From Salinicola endophyticus (lineage in GTDB: Bacteria; Pseudomonadota; Gammaproteobacteria; Pseudomonadales; Halomonadaceae): DNA of 64,000 nucleotides. Of this stretch, positions 54,283-61,405 are shown one piece after another. Each line of letters begins with the position of its first letter. The first letter of the stretch is position 1. The notes beneath the pieces were generated by a model. The model saw nothing but the letters and a program-made list of their open reading frames with translations, was not told the origin of the DNA and ran no database searches. The position numbers were made by a program, and so were the translations under genes. The DNA lies in the NCBI RefSeq assembly GCF_003206575.1, contig NZ_PZJO01000004.1, positions 543,617 to 607,616 of the forward strand, given 5' to 3'.

Positions 54283-55470
54283 TCACTCGCCTTCGAGACC
54301 CGTGATCGGTTTGCTGGTGCCCCAGCTGTGGCAGCTGGGGCACTGCCAGTTGAGCTGCTCGGCAGCAAAGCCGCAGCGCTGGCAGCGGTAGCGCGGGCGG
54401 ATGCTGAGCAGCTGGTGGGTGTGCTGCTTGAGCAGCTCCAGGCGGTCGCGTTCGCCGGGGTCGCTATCGGCCAGATAGAGATCCATCAGATAGTCGACGC
54501 CGCGCAGGCTGGGGTGGTCACGCAGCTGATCGCTGACGAAGGCGCAGGCGATCTCCGCCCCCTGGCGACGGTGCAGTGCGTCGGCGGCCATGATCACCAC
54601 GCTGGTGGGCGGCGTGCGCTGCAGCTGCTGCTCGAGAAACTGCCACCAGCCGTCATCGTCGTCGAGCAGGCGGTAGGCGTCGCGCAATGGTTCCAGGACC
54701 AGCGTGGTGAAGCTCGGGTCCTGTTCGGGCACGCGCTGCCAATAGCGGATCGCGCTGCGGTACTGGCCGATATCCCACTCCAGCTGGCCCAGAATCCAGT
54801 TGGCGCGTACGCAGGCCGTGTCGATGTGCAGTGCCTGGCGCAACGCCTTGCGTGCCAGCGACGGGCTGGCGTTGCGGCGGTGCTGGAGCGCCAGCTCGCA
54901 CAGCCAGTGCGCGGCGGCGCGGCGCATGTCGGGATCCTGGCGCACCAGCTGCGGCTGTGCGATCTCGAGCGCTTGGCTCCACTCCTTCTCGCGCTGGAAC
55001 AGATCCACCAGCAGGCGCTTGGCAGCGAGCTTCTGCTCATCGTCGACGTTGGCCTTGTGCAGCGAGAGCAGCAGCCGCTCGGCGCGGTCGAGCAGGCCCA
55101 GATTGAGAAAGTCGCGGGAGAGTTCCAGCTGGACCTGGCCGCTCTGGGCGGCGGTCAGTGCTGGACGGGCGAGCAGATTCTGGTGGATGCGCACGGCGCG
55201 GTCGGCCTCGCCGCGAGAGCGATAGAGGTTGCCCAGCGCGATATGCGTCTCGACCGTTTCACTGTTGACCTCGAGGGCCTGGGTGAAGGTCTCGATGGCC
55301 CGGTCGGGCTGCTCGTTGAGCAGATAGTTGAGCCCCACGAAGTAGTCGCGGGGCAGGGGGGTAGAGGGCGGGGCGCGCTGCGTGCGTTGGCGACTGCCCT
55401 CCCAGCGCCCCAGCCACCAGCCAATGGCGATGGCTGCCACCAGCAATGCCAGTAGCAGAACGTTCGCCAT
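54283..55470 (-). CDS. lapB: Lipopolysaccharide assembly protein LapB (YciM)
   Basis: The 395-residue protein has an N-terminal membrane anchor (about 1-19), several TPR repeats through about residue 330, and a C-terminal rubredoxin-type metal site C363-x2-C366 and C377-x2-C380. In E. coli LapB acts with the protease FtsH to control the level of LpxC, and so the rate of LPS synthesis. LpxC is encoded 33 kb upstream in this window. It follows lapA by one base. Confidence 0.95.
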   Translation of the reverse strand: MANVLLLALLVAAIAIGWWLGRWEGSRQRTQRAPPSTPLPRDYFVGLNYLLNEQPDRAIETFTQALEVNSETVETHIALGNLYRSRGEADRAVRIHQNLLARPALTAAQSGQVQLELSRDFLNLGLLDRAERLLLSLHKANVDDEQKLAAKRLLVDLFQREKEWSQALEIAQPQLVRQDPDMRRAAAHWLCELALQHRRNASPSLARKALRQALHIDTACVRANWILGQLEWDIGQYRSAIRYWQRVPEQDPSFTTLVLEPLRDAYRLLDDDDGWWQFLEQQLQRTPPTSVVIMAADALHRRQGAEIACAFVSDQLRDHPSLRGVDYLMDLYLADSDPGERDRLELLKQHTHQLLSIRPRYRCQRCGFAAEQLNWQCPSCHSWGTSKPITGLEGE

Positions 55471-55471
55471 A

Positions 55472-55777
55472 TCAGGTGCTTTCCTTGAACTCCTGCGTGC
55501 GCAGGCGATCGAGTTCCTTGCGCTGTTGCTGGTTGTGGCGCTGAGCCCGGGTCAGCAGCGTGCGCAGGCGCAGGTACATGCCGGTCATCGCCAGCATGCC
55601 GAGGATCACGCCGCTGGCCAGGGCGACCAGCAGCCATAGCGAGAGCGATGCAGGGGGCAGCTCGACCCAGATGAGGTCCAGCGGCAGCGGCTGCTGATTG
55701 TTGACGGCGAAGAGAATGCCGAGCAGCAGCACGACGATCAGAACGATGGCGAGGAAGACGCCTTTGAACCAGCGCAT
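55472..55777 (-). CDS. lapA: LapA domain membrane protein (YciS)
   Basis: The 101-residue protein (E. coli 102) has two transmembrane helices (about 5-25 and 43-65) followed by a basic coiled coil (RLRTLLTRAQRHNQQQRKELDRLR). It is the partner of LapB in LPS assembly. ATG 55777 follows GGAAA; a TTG four codons earlier is possible. Confidence 0.93.
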   Translation of the reverse strand: MRWFKGVFLAIVLIVVLLLGILFAVNNQQPLPLDLIWVELPPASLSLWLLVALASGVILGMLAMTGMYLRLRTLLTRAQRHNQQQRKELDRLRTQEFKEST

Positions 55778-55857
55778 AGTGATTTCCAATGACGAGCCGC
55801 GATGTCACCTTCGCCCACGGGGGCGGTAGGCGGCGTCACGACGCGGTGACTGATCGA

Positions 55858-56154
55858 TCAATAGCCCAGCGCCCGGCTGGCATTGACCTGCTCGCGCAAC
55901 TCCTTGCCCGGCTTGAAATGCGGGACGTACTTGCCGTCGAGATCGACGGGGTCGCCGGTCTTGGGGTTGCGGCCGGTGCGTGGCTCCCGGAAGTGAAGCG
56001 AAAAACTGCCGAAACCACGAATCTCTACGCGCCCGCCCTCGGCCAGCGCGTGGGTGATATCGTCGAGTATGACGCGCACCGCCGCCTCGACTTCCTTGGC
56101 CGATAGTTCGGGTCGGCGAGAAGCAATCTGCTCGATCAATTCAGACTTGGTCAT
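55858..56154 (-). CDS. ihfB: Integration host factor subunit beta
   Basis: The 98-residue DNA-bending protein (E. coli 94) has [32 protein letters not shown], the [29 protein letters not shown] arm region and the [13 protein letters not shown]-terminus of the HU/IHF family. It pairs with IHF-alpha. ATG 56154 was chosen because GGAGAG lies five bases upstream; the GTG two codons earlier overlaps that site. In many relatives ihfB directly follows rpsA; here it lies 7 kb away in the opposite orientation. Confidence 0.97.
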   Translation of the reverse strand: MTKSELIEQIASRRPELSAKEVEAAVRVILDDITHALAEGGRVEIRGFGSFSLHFREPRTGRNPKTGDPVDLDGKYVPHFKPGKELREQVNASRALGY

Positions 56155-56559
56155 CGACACTCTCCGTGAGCCGTCTGCCCGGCGGTGACGGACGCTGCCC
56201 CAAGGGGCATCCGACCTCTATTGTTGTCGCTTCAGCATACTGCGCAAGTTTCGAGAAAACAACGCATTACGCGGCGCAAAAAGCGTATGTCGGCAGCGCC
56301 AGAGCAAAAGCCCCGGAGTCCAAGGTGGGCAGGGCCTGGCCGCTACCCGCACGTGCCCCGGCGCGGGGCAGAGGTCCGCCAAGGCGTCTACCCACTGGCA
56401 GTCGCTCGGTGGCGGTCTCGCTAGTGGCTCGGTGGCGAGCATAGTGGGCGCGCAGCGCCTCGGCTATAATGGCCCTCGACCCCGTCGCCCAGGGCGCCAG
56501 ATCGTATTGCGGTAGGGTGGCTTCGGCGTGGCAGGCAATTTCAGCAGTAAGGAGCGTTC
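56155..56559. other. 405-base divergent ihfB-sdhE intergenic region with promoters
   Basis: On the minus strand TTGTTT (56257-56262) and TATGCT (56234-56239) with a 17-base spacer make a good ihfB promoter. On the plus strand a perfect TATAAT at 56465-56470 stands 90 bases before sdhE with a weak -35. A small palindrome TGCCCC/GGGGCA lies near 56352-56368. I see no coding region with support between these elements. Confidence 0.55.
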
Positions 56560-56847
56560 GTGGCCGATAACGATGAAGACATTGCGCGCAAGCGTCTCTA
56601 CTGGCACTCGCGTCGCGGCATGTGGGAGCTCGATCTTCTGCTGGTGCCGTTTCTCGAGGCGCGCTACGACGCGCTGAGTGCCGAGGATCAGACCCGCTAT
56701 CGCGAGCTGATCGCCGAGGAGGACCAGGACCTGTTCGTATGGCTGATGCGTCGCGAGTGGCCCAGCGACCCGGAGCTGCGGCGCATCGTGCAGATGATCG
56801 TCGAGCATGCCGAGAACACTGACCGCGATCGGCGTCAGGCGCTCTAG
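56560..56847 (+). CDS. sdhE: FAD assembly factor SdhE (YgfY)
   Basis: The 95-residue protein has the SdhE motif ARKRLYWHSRRGMWELDLLLVPFLE, with the RGxxE sequence required for flavinylation, and the helical bundle that follows. It helps attach FAD covalently to succinate dehydrogenase SdhA. The GTG at 56560 follows AAGGAG. It overlaps the next gene by 41 bases, as with E. coli ygfY-ygfX. Confidence 0.95.
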   Translation: MADNDEDIARKRLYWHSRRGMWELDLLLVPFLEARYDALSAEDQTRYRELIAEEDQDLFVWLMRREWPSDPELRRIVQMIVEHAENTDRDRRQAL

Positions 56848-57235
56848 ACTGGCGCTGGCACTCGGCGCCGGGTGGGTCGTGGCGCTGACGCTGTTTGCCG
56901 TGCGCTTCCTTGCCCCGGAAGTGGCACTGAGCTTGGGGCTCGCCGGGCTGGCGGGATTGGTCTGGGAGTGGCTGCGCCAGCCGCCGTTGTACTATTTACG
57001 CTGTCGCGAAGAGTATGGTCGGCAGCAGTGGGAGCTATCGACCGATGCGCGGGAGTGGCGCAGCGTGCATTGTCGCCCGCTGCGGGTGGCCCCTTGGGTG
57101 TGTGGTCTGGCGCTCGATGGTCGACACTGCTGGCTATGGCCGGACGCCTGCGATGGCGCAGCGCTGCGCGCCCTGCGTCTGTGTCTGATCGCGGCTTCAG
57201 ACGCGCGCGACGAGAGCCCGTCGACGACACCGTGA
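56807..57235 (+). CDS. YgfX/CptA-like small inner-membrane protein
   Basis: The 142-residue protein has two adjacent transmembrane helices (about 15-33 and 38-55) and a C-terminal cytoplasmic domain with several tryptophans and cysteines. This, and overlap with sdhE, match YgfX (CptA), which with SdhE has been proposed as a toxin-antitoxin-like pair acting on the cytoskeleton in E. coli. Sequence similarity is judged by layout only. The start ATG at 56807 lies in the sdhE 3' end. Confidence 0.72.
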   Translation: MPRTLTAIGVRRSRLALALGAGWVVALTLFAVRFLAPEVALSLGLAGLAGLVWEWLRQPPLYYLRCREEYGRQQWELSTDAREWRSVHCRPLRVAPWVCGLALDGRHCWLWPDACDGAALRALRLCLIAASDARDESPSTTP

Positions 57236-57341
57236 CCGCGTTAGCCGCGCCATGCCCTGACACGCTGTCGGCCGCTGTTCGCGGCCGACGTGGGTTCTTG
57301 GGTTGCCCTTCGGGCGATACCTGTTGGCCTGCAGGGCTAAG

Positions 57342-57371
57342 GCGGCCCGGCGACGCTCGTCGCCGGGCCGC
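57342..57371. terminator. GC-rich 14-bp hairpin between convergent genes
   Basis: A perfect 14-bp stem (57342-57355 with 57358-57371) with a 2-base loop lies between the CptA-like gene and the DUF883-like gene, seven bases beyond the latter's stop. No T-run is next to it. Confidence 0.6.
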
Positions 57372-57378
57372 GGAGGGC

Positions 57379-57615
57379 TCAGCGACGGCCGACAAAGAAG
57401 CCGATCGCGAAACCGGCCAGCGCAGCGACCCCGATACCGCTCCAGGCGTTGCGGTGAACGTAGTCATCGGTATCCCGCCACGCCTCTCCGGCGTGTTCCA
57501 TCAGGTCCTGGCTCATGTCGTCGGCGCGCTGGCGCGCGCGCTGCACGCCGGCACGTCCGCGTTGCTTGGCGTCACGGTAGTAGTGACGGGCGTCGTCTCG
57601 ATAGTGTCTGCTCAT
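57379..57615 (-). CDS. DUF883 / ElaB-YqjD-like small membrane protein
   Basis: The 78-residue protein has an amphipathic, charged helix (residues 1-55) and a C-terminal glycine-rich membrane helix GIGVAALAGFAIGFFVGRR. This is the tail-anchored layout of ElaB/YqjD/YgaM, which bind ribosomes to the inner membrane in stationary phase in E. coli. It lacks the longer N-terminal coiled coil and is a paralogue of the gene at 59781-60122. Confidence 0.82.
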   Translation of the reverse strand: MSRHYRDDARHYYRDAKQRGRAGVQRARQRADDMSQDLMEHAGEAWRDTDDYVHRNAWSGIGVAALAGFAIGFFVGRR

Positions 57616-57844
57616 GGATCTTCCTTAATCGAAGTGGGTGACTCGCGGGCGAGAGCGTCGCGTTTTCAGTGTAGTTGCAGTTTCATGACGCGCTAGGGGC
57701 GAAGCGAATCAGGGCGCGGCGAACACGATGTGGCGAAAAGGGCTCGGCATGGCGTCGCCTGCCGATTCGCCCACGCCGCCGGGCGAATCGGCGTTTCCCT
57801 GTTAGAATGCGCGCCCACTCAATGCCGCCGGGAGCCGTCAAGCC

Positions 57845-59026
57845 ATGCCATCTTACGACGTCATCGTGATCGGTGCCGGCGCCGCCGGGCTGATGTGCGC
57901 ACTCACCGCGGGCTATCGTGGGCAGCGGGTTCGGGTCATCGACCACGCCAACAAGGCCGGCAAGAAGATCCTGATGTCCGGTGGCGGGCGCTGCAATTTC
58001 ACCAATCTGGCCACCGCGCCACGGCACTTCTTCTCGGGCAATCCGCACTTCGCGATCTCGGCGCTCAAGCGCTATACCCCGCAGCACTTCGTCGAGCTGG
58101 TCGAGCGCCACGGCATCGAGTATGTCGAGAAGGCGCCGGGGCAGCTCTTCTGCGCCGACTCGGCCAAGGCGATCGTCGAGATGCTGCTCACCGAGTGCGC
58201 CTGGGCGGGGGTCGAGGTCTCGCTCTCGACCACGGTCGAGCGGGTCGAGCGCCTGGGTGAGGGCGTACGCCTGAAGAGCTCCGCCGGCACGTTCGACGCC
58301 GGTGCCGTGGTGATCGCCAGCGGTGGGCTGTCGATTCCGACCCTGGGTGCCAGCGGTTTCGGCTACGATCTGGCGCGCCAGTTCGGGCTGGAGGTGACAG
58401 CGACCCGGGCGGCGCTGGTGCCGTTCACCGTGACGTCTCAATGGAAGACGGCGCTCGCCGCGCTCTCCGGGCTCTCCTGCCCGGTGGCGGTGAGCTGTGG
58501 CGATGGCCACTATCGCGAGCCGCTGCTGTTCACCCATCGCGGACTCTCCGGGCCAGCGATGCTGCAGGCCTCCAGTCACTGGGAGCCGGGCATGGCGCTG
58601 ACGATCGATTGGCTGCCGCAGCTCGACGTGGCGGAGGCCTTGCGACAGGGTCGGCGCGAATCGCCGCGCAAGCGTCTCGCCGGTTGGCTCGGCGAGCAGT
58701 TGCCGCGCCGTCTGGCCCAGGCGCTGGGCGAGTGGCAAGGGTGGCCGGATACATCCCTGGCCGATCTCTCCAACGCTCAGATCGACGCCATCGCCGAGGC
58801 GCTGGCGCGGTGGCAGTTCAAGCCCGCCGGTACCGAGGGGTGGCGCACGGCAGAGGTCACATTGGGGGGTGTCGATACCCGTGCGATCTCGTCGAAGACC
58901 TTTGCGGTGGAGGGGCTGCCGCAACTGCGCTTCATTGGCGAGGTACTGGATGTCACCGGCCAGCTGGGTGGCTTCAACTTCCAGTGGGCGTGGGCTTCGG
59001 GGGTGGCCTGCGGTCAGGCGGTGTGA
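57845..59026 (+). CDS. HI0933/YhiN family flavoprotein (NAD(P)/FAD-dependent oxidoreductase)
   Basis: The 393-residue protein has the FAD loop DVIVIGAGAAGLMCALTAGYRG at the N-terminus and the family motif GKKILMSGGGRCNFTN. It then has GGLSIPTLGASGFGYDLARQFG and a C-terminal FAD-binding GEVLDVTGQLGGFNFQWAWASG. The biochemical function of this widespread family is not established. It is a stand-alone gene ending before a hairpin. Confidence 0.9.
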   Translation: MPSYDVIVIGAGAAGLMCALTAGYRGQRVRVIDHANKAGKKILMSGGGRCNFTNLATAPRHFFSGNPHFAISALKRYTPQHFVELVERHGIEYVEKAPGQLFCADSAKAIVEMLLTECAWAGVEVSLSTTVERVERLGEGVRLKSSAGTFDAGAVVIASGGLSIPTLGASGFGYDLARQFGLEVTATRAALVPFTVTSQWKTALAALSGLSCPVAVSCGDGHYREPLLFTHRGLSGPAMLQASSHWEPGMALTIDWLPQLDVAEALRQGRRESPRKRLAGWLGEQLPRRLAQALGEWQGWPDTSLADLSNAQIDAIAEALARWQFKPAGTEGWRTAEVTLGGVDTRAISSKTFAVEGLPQLRFIGEVLDVTGQLGGFNFQWAWASGVACGQAV

Positions 59027-59050
59027 ATCCTGGGATGTGGCACAAGAGAC

Positions 59051-59075
59051 GACGGCCGCCGGAGAGGGGGCCGTC
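59051..59075. terminator. Stem-loop between YhiN-like gene and yqjK-like gene
   Basis: GACGGCC at 59051-59057 pairs with GGCCGTC at 59069-59075 around an 11-base loop, 25 bases after the flavoprotein stop and before the converging gene end at 59109. Confidence 0.5.
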
Positions 59076-59108
59076 TAAAAACGTGTAGGTGCCGGCGCTG
59101 GCCGCGGC

Positions 59109-59408
59109 TCAGCGTCGGCGCCCACGGGTGGCGCGGTAGAGCGCCTTGCCGCGGTTGTACATCATCAGCCCGGTCAGCGCGCGCCGAAGCATACGGCCGG
59201 TCGCGCGTGGCTTGCGCGCGCTGCGCAGGGCGAACAGGCTGCCGGCCGCCATCAGCGGCACCCGCCAGCTCATCAGCTTGTCCCAGGCGTTGTCGATCGG
59301 CGCGGTGGCATCGCGCCATTCGCGCATGGCGGCAGTCATCTCCAGGCGCTGCTGCAGAATCTCGTGCTCGAGCGCCTCGATCCGCTGGCGGTGGCTGCGT
59401 TCACTCAT
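59109..59408 (-). CDS. YqjK-like small protein
   Basis: The 99-residue protein is basic with an N-terminal coiled coil (HRQRIEALEHEILQQRLEMTAAM) and one weak hydrophobic segment (about 50-60). It is last in a three-gene minus-strand set with the same order as E. coli yqjD-yqjE-yqjK and overlaps yqjE by eight bases. YqjK function is unknown. Confidence 0.7.
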   Translation of the reverse strand: MSERSHRQRIEALEHEILQQRLEMTAAMREWRDATAPIDNAWDKLMSWRVPLMAAGSLFALRSARKPRATGRMLRRALTGLMMYNRGKALYRATRGRRR

Positions 59409-59781
59409 GATCCGGCCTCAGTGCATCACGGTCGTGTTCGAGGTGTCGCAGCGTCGCCGCCATCAGCTTGCGCCGGCGGGCCACACGACGGGCGGCAAGG
59501 ATCAACCCGGCGGCAATCACGAACAGAGCGCCGGCGCAGATCGCGATCGCCTGAAGACGATTCTCGTCCCAGTACATCACCACGATCAGCAGCAGCAGCA
59601 TGCCGATGGCGAAGGAGAGCATGATCAGCCCCGCGCCGGCCAGCAGCAGCAGCGTGAGCAGACGCTCGCGCTCGGCTTCCCACTCGACCACGGCGAGACG
59701 CAGGCGCGTCTCGCCGGTATCGATCAGGTTGGCGATCAGTCGCCGCGCCGCACCGATCACATTCTCGGCGGGCCCCGCCAT
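59401..59781 (-). CDS. YqjE-like phage-holin-superfamily membrane protein
   Basis: The 126-residue protein has an amphipathic N-terminal helix (GAARRLIANLIDTGETRLRLAVVEWEAERERLL) followed by two transmembrane helices (about 42-65 and 75-95) and a basic C-terminus. This is the DUF1469/YqjE layout. Its ATG shares a base with the stop of the upstream gene (TGATG), a sign of re-initiation. Function is unknown; co-expression with YqjD suggests a stationary-phase membrane role. Confidence 0.8.
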   Translation of the reverse strand: MAGPAENVIGAARRLIANLIDTGETRLRLAVVEWEAERERLLTLLLLAGAGLIMLSFAIGMLLLLIVVMYWDENRLQAIAICAGALFVIAAGLILAARRVARRRKLMAATLRHLEHDRDALRPDHE

Positions 59782-60122
59782 CAACGCCGCCCCAGCAGCA
59801 GCCCCAATACGACGCCGGCAGCCGCACCGATCCCGATGCTGGTCCACGGGTTGTCGTGCACATAGCGATCGGTGGCGTCGATCTGCTCCCGGGCGCTGTC
59901 ATAGAGCGCCTCGCCGCGCGCTTCGAGCCGCTCGCGCGTATCCTGCAGGCGCTGCTGGGCGCGCTCGCGCAGCTCGGCGATATTGCTGCGCGAGTCATCG
60001 GCGGTGGCGTGGATCAGCTCCTCGACCGTCTGCGACAGGTGGCGCAGATCTTCCTTGAGCTGTTCGGTGGAGGCTTCGCGCTCACGTCCGGAGTGCTGGC
60101 CACCGGTGGGTTGCATGGTCAT
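59781..60122 (-). CDS. YqjD/ElaB-like (DUF883) membrane-anchored protein
   Basis: The 113-residue protein has an acidic helical coiled coil (about 18-85) and a C-terminal glycine-rich membrane anchor ending GIGAAAGVVLGLLLGRR. E. coli YqjD binds ribosomes and anchors them at the membrane. AAGGAAG precedes ATG 60122; ATG 60116 is an alternative. It is the first gene of the yqjD-yqjE-yqjK-like operon. Confidence 0.87.
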   Translation of the reverse strand: MTMQPTGGQHSGREREASTEQLKEDLRHLSQTVEELIHATADDSRSNIAELRERAQQRLQDTRERLEARGEALYDSAREQIDATDRYVHDNPWTSIGIGAAAGVVLGLLLGRR

Positions 60123-60197
60123 GGGTGTCTTCCTTTGACGATCGATTGGCGTGGTTATGACGAACAGCAGTCAGCATAGTCAGCCCGACGCCAGGCA

Positions 60198-61121
60198 TCA
60201 ACGCGTGCCGGGAATTCCGGCGAGGAAGGTGTTGATGCTGAAGCCCAGCCCGAAACGCTGCACGTCATGGTCGTAGTCGATCAGACTCTCGCCGTAGCCG
60301 CGGTAGTACTGCACGTAGCCGCGCACCTTGCCGAACAGCGGGAAAGAGTAGTCGAGCTGGCCGCCGTAGTGGGCTTGGCCCGGGTTGCCGCGCACCATCA
60401 GTGACACTTCCTGATCGCCGATCGCGCGCACCAGGGTGAAGTCGCCGTAGCCGATGTAGTCCTCGAGATCCGGGTTGTCATCGTCGCGCGCCTTCTCGGG
60501 AATGCGCCAGTGAGGCGCCAGGCTGAAGGCCCAGTCGCCGCGCTGGAAGATCGTCTCCGCGTAGAGGCGGTTCCAGCTACGCGACAGCGGGTCGGAGCGG
60601 CCATTGGACTGGTGAGCGAAACCGACCCGGTTGATGGTGTTGGTCCAGCCGAGCACGGTCCAGCTGTTGTCGAAGCTCATGAAGGCTTCCGGCTCGTAGT
60701 TGGTCTCGCGGAACGGTGATGAGGCCTCGGAGTTGTAGGCCTGCCACCAGCTGCGCTGGGTATAGGCGAAGTAGAGATCGCCATTGTGGCCGAGCACGTC
60801 GTCGAGCAGCTTGACCTTGAAGCTGAGCTGGAACTTCACCTCCGAGTGGTCGACGCCGCCATCGGTGGAGATCTCGCGGAAGTCCGCTTCGTCCGGGTTG
60901 GTGTTGTAGGTCCACGGCATGACGTAGTTGCGCCGGTAGGCAGTGATGGCCAGCGGATTGTCGGCCGTCTCCGCTTCCAGGTCGCGACGAATCTCCGCCT
61001 TCTCGCTCGCCTGCTGGACCGGGTTGGGGGTTGCCTCCGGGGTCTGTGCCAGCGCCAGGGGTGCCATCAGCGTGCCCATGACTACAAGGCTTGAGAAGGA
61101 GAGTGAGCGGATTGGCGTCAT
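60198..61121 (-). CDS. pldA: Outer-membrane phospholipase A (OMPLA)
   Basis: The 307-residue precursor has a signal peptide cleaved after A25 (ALA) and a beta-barrel domain. The catalytic triad is in place: H170, S172 and N184, with the 14-residue H-to-N spacing of E. coli (H142, S144, N156), within GFAHQSNGRSDPLSRSWNRLY. OMPLA hydrolyses misplaced phospholipids in the outer leaflet after dimerising with Ca2+. The C-terminus ends in R, not the usual aromatic residue. ATG 61121 starts the signal peptide. Confidence 0.94.
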   Translation of the reverse strand: MTPIRSLSFSSLVVMGTLMAPLALAQTPEATPNPVQQASEKAEIRRDLEAETADNPLAITAYRRNYVMPWTYNTNPDEADFREISTDGGVDHSEVKFQLSFKVKLLDDVLGHNGDLYFAYTQRSWWQAYNSEASSPFRETNYEPEAFMSFDNSWTVLGWTNTINRVGFAHQSNGRSDPLSRSWNRLYAETIFQRGDWAFSLAPHWRIPEKARDDDNPDLEDYIGYGDFTLVRAIGDQEVSLMVRGNPGQAHYGGQLDYSFPLFGKVRGYVQYYRGYGESLIDYDHDVQRFGLGFSINTFLAGIPGTR

Positions 61122-61405
61122 GAGACTGTCCTGTCGATAGAGTCCTGGTCGCGAAGGTCGGCCATGGCGAGTGCCGAGGCGCTTCGTGGGTCGTCGCGAT
61201 ATCCGGTGGCTGCGGCCCCGGAGTGCCATCGGTGGCGAGCCGGGGCGATCCGCGCATGCATGTGATGCGCCACGCCCGGGCTGATGATAGAGCCAAGCGG
61301 GTCGGTGTGGCGAGCGGCGCTGGCGATCGTCGCTGAAACCCTGGAAAATCGCCCCGACGATTCCAGGGACGTTTCCCCGGGGGACGGTGTTTACAAGGAG
61401 TTGGC

